Shown in pieces: positions 35,501 through 46,144 of a DNA stretch of 64,000 nucleotides (the stretch's first letter is position 1; each line of letters opens with the position of its first letter). The translations under genes were made by a program, and so were the position numbers. Source of the stretch: Pochonia chlamydosporia 170 (taxonomy: Eukaryota > Ascomycota > Sordariomycetes > Hypocreales > Clavicipitaceae); contig NC_035793.1 in the NCBI RefSeq assembly GCF_001653235.2, forward strand, positions 744,001 to 808,000, read 5' to 3'. The notes beneath the pieces are model-generated. The model ran no database searches and was not told the DNA's origin. It worked only from the letters and a program-made list of their open reading frames with translations.

Positions 35501-38500
35501 GCTAAGAATTCTAGGTACGATCACAGTTCTGAGTTGTTGTTCAGGAAACCACCAACATCAACTGCCATGCCACTTTAGTACATTACCTGCCGATGCGGCC
35601 AAAGAGCTCTCCGTTTACCGCTAATCTTGTTGGTACAATGCGAGCCTCCATCAACCACGACAGAATGAAGGTATAGACAAAAATGCAACCTCTGTGACCG
35701 TAGCTAGACCATAATACTTATTCGCTGTGACTACGAAGAGTTTCGAGTGCTGTAGTTCAGAGACTGGGGTTTTGGCTAACTTTGCTAATAATCTAGTATC
35801 CCTCTGATCTTCAAACCAAGATAATACGAGCAATATTGTGTTTTGCCACTTTCTCACTCCTCGGCGCATGCAAAAAGCAGGCTTTCATCCTTTATATCTA
35901 GCTGGAACAAGCAGTATTTTTTTTAAACCCACTATACTCTCGGTTCTCTACTTGGAATAGATGCCAGAGAAAAGAATGCAAACCTTAGTTTGCGGGTGAT
36001 GAGCAGTTGAGGCAGAGCCTGTGAATGCGTGCGCATACGCAACCCTTGTCCTTCTGTTACACCTGTGACTTTGTCAAATCTCATAAAAAACCTATGGTTT
36101 GATGCACTTTCATCAATTCTGTTGACACAAGATAGCAAGTTCAAGTTCAATATGCTTCTTGTCGCAACTACCGTCTTTCTGCGAATTCGCAAAATTTCTT
36201 GTCGAAATGCTGGCAGATCATCGTCGCAGGATCGAAAACAAAACAGCACCTCAATACAGGAAAATAAATAAGAAAAACACTCCTGATGAATTTTATACCA
36301 CGCCGATTGTCAGAAATTCAGCTCCGGGTTCGATAACTAGGAATCTGTGGATGACGAGCATTAGTATAGAGCAGTCATTTTCTCGAGCATCATCGCAGCC
36401 CAGGTGGCGCAACGGGAAATTCCATCCGTGAGACGAGTCGTAACTGATTGGATGCCGAACATGTACGACAGAGGAATTCAAGTTAACCGAGCACTGGCCA
36501 TACAGGAGTACAAATTTCCGAGTTGACAAGGTTGGCGAGAACCTCTGCAGCAAATACTCTGACAACGATCTCAGAAACATGAAACCAGCGACAAGATTCC
36601 ACGAATGGGCTTCTCAACCAGGTTTCGGTGTCGACTTTTCAGAAGTTTTTGCCATCCTGACACCTCGCAGCATGCAGGATGCCACGTGCTGACGATCATC
36701 AGCAGTGGGACGGGCAGCCTTGTGTCTATGCTCAAGCTTGCCGGTAGGGCTTTGCAGGGCTAGAATCTCGTCCAGTAAATTCGCTAGCAAAGCGGAAGGT
36801 TGATACGGCAGGGATGCCTCAAGATGGGGGGCATTGGCATACATGTACAAAACGTCGCCATTACTAGACCCAAGAAGCTTTAGCACACCATACCCCAGGG
36901 AGCTGCAGGACGATGGATCTTGAACCTCGACTAGCGTGGCCAGAAAACAGCGAGCAGCAGATTGATTGACTCGGGACCAAGCATACCAGAGCAATGCCGC
37001 CGGAGATTGCTCACATCATTGGTTGGTTCTCCCACAATTGACCAAAGCCACCCGCACAATGCGATGGCGCAGGAGCAGCGAGAAGCGATGGCCTGACCTT
37101 GTTCCTCGATGTCCCCTTCCCTGCCTTGGCCCGTGTGGTTCTGTGCATCAATTTGCCTTCTGTTCCAGGTGGAGGAGTGGGTGTTGACATTCCCGCACGA
37201 TGGCCGTTGATCAAACGGTAGCGTTACTATGACATACCCGACATAGGCATAGGACGGAAAGAAACCAATTAATCTTGCTGAGACGTGAAGATCGAGAAAG
37301 CGGATGTGAAAGTTAATCTGCTTGAGTCTTGCAGTACATCGAAGGGTGCTTGTTGTTTCTCCCGTTGTCAGGAAGGCTGGCACATAAGGACCTGTTGTCG
37401 ATCAGTGTGTCGATTTGATAACAGCTCCGAGTCAGGCAACCAACCAACCTACACACTCCTTGTCTGCTTGGCGATTACTCATAGCCCGCATCGTCTCACT
37501 TCGCTTACGTCCAGGTACTACGTAGCAGCTGTCGCCCTGTTGAGAAAGTCGAGAACCATAGCGTTACGAATCTTGTGGTGAACAGTTAGCTTCACATCAA
37601 CGAGCCGCCTGGGTTTGCCGTCAGTCCCGTCCTGTCACCAACATCGCCAGGGTCCCCAGTTGTCCCCCCACGAGTACCAGGCTTTGTTTTACTTCCTTGA
37701 ACTGATGATGTCCAAATGGACACAGCTTACAGCGTGCTACTCTCTCGGCGGGTGAATCATGGATCGATAAGACGTATCGGCGTCTCGTGTGGTTTTATTT
37801 TGGTTTGGTGAACTGGCAAATATCGCAGCCTCGATATCGACTCCGACTGGGGTCCAGGATTTGGCACTGGCAAGGATAACTTCAGCGAACACAACCTTGA
37901 CAAGCACTCCCTGTCTCGCTTGCGATTCTCTCCACTTATCCCTCTTCCCATTTCTTGCAATGCGAACTCAGGGTTAGGAACGTTGTGGGAGGCGTGGGGG
38001 CCTAACATCAAAGACACTGCCGAGCTTTATCCAGCAGACTATGCAACTCCGGAACAACTGGCCCCCAAGTCTTCCTTCTGTGGTACCATGTTAGGCAAGG
38101 CACATTTTACATACCGAAGTTCGCAATCTCTTGTTGGTTGTCAGAAGTGTTGGGTGTCCCCAGGCTGATCCCGCTGGACTCTTGGTTCACTACCACAAGT
38201 CGCTCTGCCTCTCGGGATAGTCACGGCTGCCTTCATGCACTTTTCTTCTGAAAAGAAATGTTAATACACCCGATTTGTATTGCTATGAAATGGCCATCAG
38301 TTATGCCTTTTCACCCATATACTCCTCGATTTTGCCCCTGATTCTAATCGGTGTATTGGTTGACATGGATAAATCCTTCAGACTCAAAACAACCATCATC
38401 ACGTATGTTTGCAGTTGGGGAGTGTGGTCCACACAAACTACGCCATGTACACTTTGGGCACGGGACTTTGTAAGTGGCAATTGTATACTCCGTATTGCCT

Positions 38501-38805
38501 CTGAAGTTCCCATGGGTCGAGATGATGCATGCATCCGAAATTGGCTCATTCTGACGACGTGCTGTCATTCTCTCGTTCAGAAGCATGGTCTCACTGCGCA
38601 TGTGCCACTCCAAGGCTTCTCTTGAAATGAACTTGAACCTGCCCTGCCAGAGAAGCCCGTTCATGGGTTGTGCACCCCTGCCACTGCCGAAGCGATGATT
38701 CCAAAGTGAGGCAGAGTTTCGGGATAACGTCCACATGAATGGAATCAAACTTCTGGACTGATAGCGGCGTTTAGTTCTCGAGGATAGTCTTGCAGGTTTC
38801 CTGTG

Positions 38806-39876
38806 TCACGTTGCTTGAGGTTTGAAGGCTCGTTTCAGATGCCACATTGACAGTGCCGTTCCGCTCACGGCATCAATCGTGGTGCGAAACGCATGACAGA
38901 GCTGAAGCAATGGCGTTATCAGACAAGTTGGATTTGATGCCAGCAGGGATCTAAGGATTGATGCAAGTATTGACGTAACAGCACCCGATTCTGCTAATTT
39001 GAACAAATTTACTAGTGTCAGCGATTTTGGTGTGACTCTGGGAACTGGTCTCAAAAACCGAGGTTTGGAGGCATAGGGTAAGCCAGCGAAAAACTCTCCA
39101 TTCAATATAACTTCGACAAATTGACAAACAAACACTTCGCCGGCTAGGTGAACATTGCCTTTTTTGTCTTTTTTTCTTTTTGAATCTTGATATTTTTGAT
39201 GATATGGAGTTGAACTGTTGCTATGGCTGTTGTTCAACCTATGTGTGGTAAGTTTATGACTCCAACACCAAAAGTTGCTGCCAACTAATGACTTATTTCC
39301 TTCCTCCCAGTTTGCTTGACGTGCCCGAGGTTGACACATAACCACCTAGCAAACTTGCCACAAAGGGGGAAAATGAGCATTTTCCGAAGCATATAAACAT
39401 TTTCGAACTCGGCAGATGGCGACCAAGCGATCTTCAAAATCATCTACTCTAATCCAGCGGCGGGTTACGAATAGCGCATGATCGAGTGGAAGCGCAAGCC
39501 TATGCAGTGGACATAACTGTCGGCAAGATCCAGACTCGATATTTGTGAATATTTGCGAATATTTCGTAGTCGGGCCCTGTTGCAGGAGACGAAACAGGTT
39601 TACATCAGGCAGTGAAACAACCCCTCGACTGCATTTTTTTCCTCGTGATTTTGAAGAGGACATAAGTGTTCTTTCTGACAGGCGACTCGAATCGCGACGG
39701 GGACAATTTGATGCCGAAAATTCGCAAATCAATAGAGAACTACTTTTTCCACTTTTTCCTGCTGTACGAGTTGGCACAGGCGCCACTGTGATGTGAAGGG
39801 ATTTTTTTCCCCTGCAAGTGATACGGAGTATATATTGGCCAAGTCGCACCGCCACAGACATCGCATCTCGCATCAC
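38806..39876 (-). pseudogene. Possible decayed gene: 357-codon frame with one internal TAG
   Basis: Reading the minus strand from 39876 to 38806, a single frame is interrupted only by a TAG at 39348-39346. In sequence of ordinary composition, roughly fifteen stops would be expected over this length. I recognise no domain. The first half is Arg/Ser-rich and the second half has hydrophobic stretches around LVNLFKLAESGAVTSILASILRSLL. No good splice sites remove the stop cleanly. It could be a worn gene remnant or chance. Evidence is weak. Confidence 0.25.
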
Positions 39877-40057
39877 GCATTACTTCCGGGCGCGACCGAT
39901 GCGAAAGAACAAATTGTCGACTTCGCCTCACGCGACAGATCACAAACTCTGTATAGAAGGGTCTCACACCACCAGTCGATGGATGAGTTGGGGTTGTTGC
40001 CCAAATTCGACGGCATTGTTAACAACAGCCTCGCCCAGCTCAAGGCGCGATGCAAGA

Positions 40058-40080
40058 CCGCAACCGCAACCGCAACCGCA
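40058..40080. repeat. Hexanucleotide repeat (CCGCAA)n
   Basis: Nearly four copies of CCGCAA in tandem lie in the gene-poor region. Not in a supported coding frame. Confidence 0.8.
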
Positions 40081-41374
40081 GGCCAAGCAAGCACTGCCGC
40101 TCGTGCGATTTGATGTTTCGCGTATTCCGCGTATTGTGTCGGACCCGGGCTCAACAGCCTGGCTGAGCCGACGGCCGATTTGCGTGGTTGCTTGGTCTCC
40201 GAAGCTTATTCGCTCAGCTTCAACGTGGCTTGCTGCGGTGACGTACTTCAGTACCTGGCGATAATTGGCATGGCACTTTGGGCTCAATGTTGCTTCAGGT
40301 TGCCCAGGTTGAGACGCCAACAGCAAAGTGTCAATCAGAAGCCAAGCCCGGCAGATTGAGTGCTTAGTTTGGCAGATGATATGCTGCTCCATGGTGCCAA
40401 GACGTTGACCAAGACCAACCAATGCGGAAACTATCTTGCGAGTCCTTTCATGTTCAATGTTCCGTCTTGGCGCGCATCACATTACTGAGTGTTGACTTTT
40501 TGTCGGTGCGGCGAGGGCCAGCGGATTCATGAGTTGCAAGATGTTACCATGTCAGATGCAATGATGACTTTGCTGTGTTGTTCACGAGTTGACATGCATT
40601 CAAGCTCATTCACTCATTTATTTGGTGAGACGATGCTAAAGCAGTTCAGTTTTGACCAGCCTTACAACCAAGCATTCGAAATGATGCCTGGCGCCCGCCC
40701 AGCCAATTTAGAGCACAGCCATCAATTGATGAGTTGCGGCATGGGAGGATCCACACGGCGGCACAAGATGCCCGAAAGGGGGAAACGAGAAGGACATGGA
40801 GGGAAATGATACATTTGTTGTGGATGGTTGTGGAGGATTGTGGATGATGGATGCCAAGATCCACCGACCGACGCATTAGCCAAGACAGAGACAGCCTCAC
40901 CAGCACAGCACAGTACACCAGACATCACGATGGGACCGAGCCAAGATACTAGTGTATATATCCTCCGCATCTCCTGAACAAAAATGGGCGAGATTTTGCT
41001 CCTCGATGCGTGGGTGGCAGGCAGAAACCAAAGATACCTTGACCCCTAATATTTCCTACTCATTCAGCTCTGGCTCGTTTCGTTGCGCGACCATCACAAG
41101 CAGAGTCGAGATACCCCCGTCATCAATTACCCAATAACAGCAAAGAGGCTGGCGTCATTCAACACATGTGAATACCAGTCCTCAGACACAACTCTTGGCT
41201 GTACTTGGTAACGATTGCCCATCAAAATAAGTCCAAGTCTGCGGCACTCACTCAATCAACGCAAAATCCCCATGACTTCTCCGACATAGTTAACGTGAAC
41301 CCGGTCGAACTCGTCCGCGATAGAAACCAACCTCAACTCACCCGTGAGCCCATACTGGGCAGATATCGATCGCC

Positions 41375-44300
41375 ATGGATCTATTGCGCCAAACAAATAC
41401 TCTCACCAAAAAGACGCTCAGAATTATCCTCCTTCGTCACTTCACAAGTACCATCTACAGCGCCTTCGTTCTCCCTGTCATCGCATCGCTCTATCTCGGT
41501 CTCGGTCAAAAATTCAATAACCCCAATAACAAATTCGGTATTGGAACCCCTCAGGACATATTTTCCCTTGGCGATGCCCTGGCCAAAGCCCAAGGCGGTC
41601 GCGATACCGTTGCCTTTGTAAACACAGGCCATTCTGGAGGGGAAATTGATCGCGTCATTGTCTCCCTCAGCAAGACTGTTACAGACGCAGGAAAGAACGC
41701 GACCAAGATTTCCAACGAAGACGATCTTGGCTATGTTTGCAAGAGCACTATCCGTGGTACATCCAATTGCTATGGCGCCGTTGTGTTTTACTCGTCTCCC
41801 AATGAGGGCAGCGGCGGCATCTGGAACTATACCCTTCGTGCCGATGCTGGTTTGGGACTCTACTTTAGGAACGACCACGATGACAACGACCCAGAAGTCT
41901 ATACGCTTCCTCTGCAGCACGCCGTTGATGCGGCCATTGCTGGCGACTCGTTTCCATCCAGGGTGCAACAATACCCCTACACTCAGCAGACGGAGGAAGA
42001 GCGAGAAGCACAGGTGTTGCGTGAGTATCAGAAGACGTTTATCAACTACCTCAGTGTCGCGTTTGTCATTGCCCTCATCGGCGTCTGCTACCACATGCCG
42101 GGAGTGATTGCCACTGAGCGAGAGACGGGTATTTCGCAACTCATCGACGCCATGATGCCCGCCACCCGTGGTTGGCATCGACAGTTTGTTCGACTTGTCT
42201 CTCACCAGAATGCATTCATCATGACGTATCTACCTGGTTGGATAATTGCATCCCTTGTCTGTCGTGCTCTTATATGGAAGAATACCAGCGTCGGAATCAT
42301 GATCATCTTCTTCATCCTCAGTGGATTCGCCATCACATCCATGTCTCTCCTTGGAGCCTGTCTATGGAGAAAAGCCCAGATGTCTGGCGTCGTCACCGCA
42401 GTGGTATGGATCGCATTGGGTATCGTCGCGCAAGCTGTTCCAAATCCAGGAACAGCCACAGTCGCCATTCTCGGCTTGTTGTTTACTCCCTGCAACTTTG
42501 TCTACTTCATCACCTACATCGCGAGATATGAGCAGGACGGCCAGGGCGCCAATTTGGCCAAAGCACACAAAGACAGTCCCTGGAAACTTCCCGGCATAAT
42601 TCTATGGGTGTTCCTTATTTTGCAATTCCTCGCCTATCCCTTTATCGCCGCGTTTTTGGAACGCACATTGCATGGTGTCACGACTGGCGTTCGCAGTGCA
42701 TCGTCGCCCGAGAAGGCCACTGCTCAAAACGGGGACGTCATTCGCGTCGAGAACATGACCAAGATCTACCGCCCGGGCTTGTTGCGTCGATTCTTCTCCT
42801 TTGTTTCCCCGCCACGACCCAAGGTCGTTGCCGTCGATAATCTTACCTTGACTGCGAAAAGGGGCCAGATCTTGGCTTTGCTCGGTGCAAATGGTAGCGG
42901 CAAGAGCACAACTCTGGATATCATCGCTGGTATTAGCAATTTCACCACCGGCAATGTTTCCATCGACGCTAGGGGTGGCCTTGGAATTGCGCCGCAAAAG
43001 AACGTGCTCTGGGATGACCTCACAGTCGAAGAACACATCAAGATCTTTAATCAGCTCAAGTCTCCTCACAAGTATGCCAGCAATGAAGAGACGGCAGCTC
43101 TGATTAAAGCCATTGGTCTGGCCCCAAAGACAAAGGCCATGTCTAAAACTCTTTCAGGCGGACAGAAGCGCAAACTACAGTTGGGAATGATGTTGACTGG
43201 CGGCAGTGCCGTGTGCTGTGTTGACGAAGTTTCATCCGGTATCGATCCGCTCTCCAGAAGAAAGATTTGGGACATTCTCCTGTCGGAGAGAGGAAATAGG
43301 ACCATCGTTATGACTACTCATTTCTTGGACGAGGCTGATTTGCTCGCCGATAATATTGCTATTCTGTCCAAGGGGAAGCTTCGAGCTGAAGGCTCGTCCG
43401 CGCAGCTCAAAGACAGCTTTGGCGCCGGATATCGGGTCCATGTTCTCAATGCAAGACACATGAAACACGCTCCTGAAGTACCTGGGGTGCAACGCAAGGA
43501 ACTATCCAACACCATCACCTACGTGGCGCCTTCATCTAGACTTGCTGCAGAGGTCATTCGCACTTTGGAACAAGCCCGGATTCCGTATCAATTCTCTGGC
43601 CCCACAATCGAGGACGTCTTCTTGAATCTAGCCGACGAGGTGAGAGAGAACGAAGAATTGAATAAAAAGCACGAGGAGGCTCGCCAGCTTCCCACCAAGG
43701 AGAGGTCATCGGACTCTGAAGATGCCGTCAAACACGCCGGAGCCACTCATCAGGGCCTCCTACCTGGCCGGCCCATCAACTGGGCAAGTCAAATCTTAGT
43801 CTTCCTTCGCAAGCGTCTCACAGTTCTCAAGACAAACTGGGTTCCCTATGCCATCGCGTTCCTTGTCCCTATTGTTGCCGCCGCCATAACACAAATGCTT
43901 GTCAAGGGCAAGGGCCCCGTGGGATGCAGTCCCAGGGATTCGGGGTCCAGAGCAGATTTCGATGACTTGACCAAGTTTTACAAATCCGCAAGCTTAGTCG
44001 GGGGACCGTCATCCAAGTTCAACGCCAGTGTAGCGAAAGACCTCACCAAGTCCATTGTTCCAGGTTCTGTCGATGTTGGCAACTTCTCCTTCAAATTGGT
44101 CGACTCCCTCTCGGAAATGCAGTCGTACATTGAGAGCAACCGACTTAAGGTATCACCTGGTGGATGGTGGCTGGGAGATTCCGGATCCGTTCCCACTATC
44201 GCCTGGAGAGCCGATAACTTTTCCATGTATACGTCCTTTTTGACGCAGAACCTTATGAACACGATGCTCGCAAATTTGACCATTGGGGCTCGATATACAC

Positions 44301-46144
44301 ACTTTGACTCTCCCATTGCCCCGGGTACTCTCGACGCTCTTCAGCTGGTCATCTACTTTTGCATCGGTTGCTCCATCTTCCCAGGACTGTTTGGGCTTTA
44401 TCCAAATTATGAGAAACGCCAACAGATTCGTGGCCTTCAGTACTCGAGTGGAGCGAGAACGATTCCGGTTTGGGCGGCACATTTGCTCTTTGACTTTGCC
44501 ATCATTCTGGTTTCGATGGCTCTCGTCACCATCATATTTGCCACAACTTCAGATATTTGGTACCACCCAGGATACCTGTTCCCTGTATTCATGCTCTATG
44601 GTATGGTGGCAATTCTCTGGTCATATTTCTTCTCGTTGGTGTGCAAGAGTGCGCTGGCGACATACGCGGCAACTGCTGTTCTTCAGGGTCTCGGATTCGC
44701 CGTGTACATGATCTCGTTCCTCTTTATTCTTACGTTCTCGTCGGCTGCGTCTCTTGACAAGAGTATCCTCATCTCTCACTGGGTCATCGCGATCATCTTC
44801 CCTACCGGTTCCCTTATTCGAGCGTTCTTTATCGCTCTCAATACATTCTCCACTACCTGTGATGGAGATAAGCTGCAGAGCTATCCAGGAGCTATGGTTG
44901 CCTACGGCGGGCCAATCTTGTATCTTGCCGTACAAGCCATACTCTTATTCGGGTTGGTTCTTTGGCTGGAGGTCGGTACTGGCAAGTATGCTACAGGACA
45001 TGCCAAGACCACCGTCGAGGTCGACGATCCCGAGATTGCAAACGAGCTGGTCCGTGTTGACAACGCCGGACAAGATGCTGAGGGTCTTCGGGTCTCACAT
45101 CTGACAAAGGCATTCAAGAAGAATACTGTTGTGGATAATGTCACTTTTGGTATTGACCACGGTGAAGTCTTCGCCTTGCTTGGGCCCAACGGCGCTGGCA
45201 AATCTACAACCATCTCTCTAATTCGCGGCGACTTACATCCTAGCCGTAATGGTGGCGATGTATTTGTCGAGAAGGCCTCCGTCATCAAGAACCGAGCACT
45301 TGCACGACAAAATCTCGGCGTCTGCCCGCAATTCGATGCCATTGATTCCATGACTGTGGAGGAACACCTGCAGCATTATGCTCGCATTCGAGGAATTTCC
45401 AACGTCGACGAACAAGTTGATGCCGTGATTCGCGCAGTTGGACTCGGCGTATACACCAAGGTCATGGCTCACACTCTATCTGGAGGTAACAAGCGGAAAC
45501 TATCTCTTGCCATTGCTCTAACCGGCAACCCATCCGTTATTCTTCTAGATGAGCCCTCATCAGGACTCGACGCCGCCGCAAAACGAGTCATGTGGCGAAC
45601 CCTGGAAACCATTGTCCCCGGCCGATCCATCCTCCTGACAACACATAGCATGGAAGAAGCTGACGCGCTTGCCAACCGAGCTGGCATCATGGCCAAACGG
45701 ATGCTTGCTCTTGGAAATACCGACACTCTGCGACACCGGTTCGGCGATACACTTCACGTTCATCTCGTCAGCAAGACCGCACCACACTCCACCCCCGAAG
45801 AAATGGACTACATCAGGGGATGGATTGCGCAGACATTCTCGAACGCAGAAATTGAACAGGAGACATACCACGGACAGATGCGGTACTCCATTCCCTGCTC
45901 TGTAATGCCGCATGTCAAATCTTCCGAAAAGGGCGGCAGTTCAACACCAGGCAGTGCCATTGGACAGCTGCTGGTTATGCTGGAGGAGAACAAGGAGGCC
46001 TTGGGCATCGCCCATTACAGCGTCACTCCCACTACGCTTAATGAAGTCTTCTTGAATATTGTGGGTCAACATGATATCTTGGAGGAGGGTTATAAGGAGG
46101 AGAAGAAGCCTTGGTACAAGAAGCGTATCTCGGACTGGTTCTAG
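41375..46144 (+). CDS. ABCA-type full-size ABC transporter
   Basis: An uninterrupted exon encodes 1589 residues with the ABC subfamily A arrangement TMD1-NBD1-TMD2-NBD2. Membrane helix 1 (about residues 23-43) precedes a large extracytoplasmic loop with cysteines and sequons, then a helix group around residues 225-430. NBD1 has Walker A GANGSGKST (about 504), LSGGQ and a Walker B ending VDEVSSGID. TMD2 again begins with a helix and a large loop. NBD2 has GPNGAGKST (about 1270), LSGGN and VILLDEPSSGLD. Both NBDs keep the catalytic glutamate and an H-loop (TTHF, TTHS). A regulatory-type ending GQLLVMLEENKEALGIAHYSVTPTTLNEVFLN is typical of ABCA proteins, which move lipids in eukaryotes (family knowledge). 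The ATG at 41375 is in good context (GCC ATG G). The C-terminus is Lys-rich. Confidence 0.95.
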   Translation: MDLLRQTNTLTKKTLRIILLRHFTSTIYSAFVLPVIASLYLGLGQKFNNPNNKFGIGTPQDIFSLGDALAKAQGGRDTVAFVNTGHSGGEIDRVIVSLSKTVTDAGKNATKISNEDDLGYVCKSTIRGTSNCYGAVVFYSSPNEGSGGIWNYTLRADAGLGLYFRNDHDDNDPEVYTLPLQHAVDAAIAGDSFPSRVQQYPYTQQTEEEREAQVLREYQKTFINYLSVAFVIALIGVCYHMPGVIATERETGISQLIDAMMPATRGWHRQFVRLVSHQNAFIMTYLPGWIIASLVCRALIWKNTSVGIMIIFFILSGFAITSMSLLGACLWRKAQMSGVVTAVVWIALGIVAQAVPNPGTATVAILGLLFTPCNFVYFITYIARYEQDGQGANLAKAHKDSPWKLPGIILWVFLILQFLAYPFIAAFLERTLHGVTTGVRSASSPEKATAQNGDVIRVENMTKIYRPGLLRRFFSFVSPPRPKVVAVDNLTLTAKRGQILALLGANGSGKSTTLDIIAGISNFTTGNVSIDARGGLGIAPQKNVLWDDLTVEEHIKIFNQLKSPHKYASNEETAALIKAIGLAPKTKAMSKTLSGGQKRKLQLGMMLTGGSAVCCVDEVSSGIDPLSRRKIWDILLSERGNRTIVMTTHFLDEADLLADNIAILSKGKLRAEGSSAQLKDSFGAGYRVHVLNARHMKHAPEVPGVQRKELSNTITYVAPSSRLAAEVIRTLEQARIPYQFSGPTIEDVFLNLADEVRENEELNKKHEEARQLPTKERSSDSEDAVKHAGATHQGLLPGRPINWASQILVFLRKRLTVLKTNWVPYAIAFLVPIVAAAITQMLVKGKGPVGCSPRDSGSRADFDDLTKFYKSASLVGGPSSKFNASVAKDLTKSIVPGSVDVGNFSFKLVDSLSEMQSYIESNRLKVSPGGWWLGDSGSVPTIAWRADNFSMYTSFLTQNLMNTMLANLTIGARYTHFDSPIAPGTLDALQLVIYFCIGCSIFPGLFGLYPNYEKRQQIRGLQYSSGARTIPVWAAHLLFDFAIILVSMALVTIIFATTSDIWYHPGYLFPVFMLYGMVAILWSYFFSLVCKSALATYAATAVLQGLGFAVYMISFLFILTFSSAASLDKSILISHWVIAIIFPTGSLIRAFFIALNTFSTTCDGDKLQSYPGAMVAYGGPILYLAVQAILLFGLVLWLEVGTGKYATGHAKTTVEVDDPEIANELVRVDNAGQDAEGLRVSHLTKAFKKNTVVDNVTFGIDHGEVFALLGPNGAGKSTTISLIRGDLHPSRNGGDVFVEKASVIKNRALARQNLGVCPQFDAIDSMTVEEHLQHYARIRGISNVDEQVDAVIRAVGLGVYTKVMAHTLSGGNKRKLSLAIALTGNPSVILLDEPSSGLDAAAKRVMWRTLETIVPGRSILLTTHSMEEADALANRAGIMAKRMLALGNTDTLRHRFGDTLHVHLVSKTAPHSTPEEMDYIRGWIAQTFSNAEIEQETYHGQMRYSIPCSVMPHVKSSEKGGSSTPGSAIGQLLVMLEENKEALGIAHYSVTPTTLNEVFLNIVGQHDILEEGYKEEKKPWYKKRISDWF

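Larger units (their letters stand above)
28011..41374. other. 13.4-kb region without a supportable gene (shared upstream region of bZIP and ABC transporter)
   Basis: I read both strands and found no recognisable protein, no tRNA and no transposase-like frame. The frames are short and look random, apart from an interrupted minus-strand frame at 39876-38806. Base composition looks ordinary, not the A+T-rich pattern left by repeat-induced point mutation. Recurrent marks are TACTCCGT or its complement at 29571, 30507, 33575, 38486 and 39823, including a 12-bp palindrome CTCCGTACGGAG at 29565-29576. It could be long 5' leaders and control elements for the two flanking genes, non-coding transcripts, or old decayed sequence. 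Confidence 0.6.
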
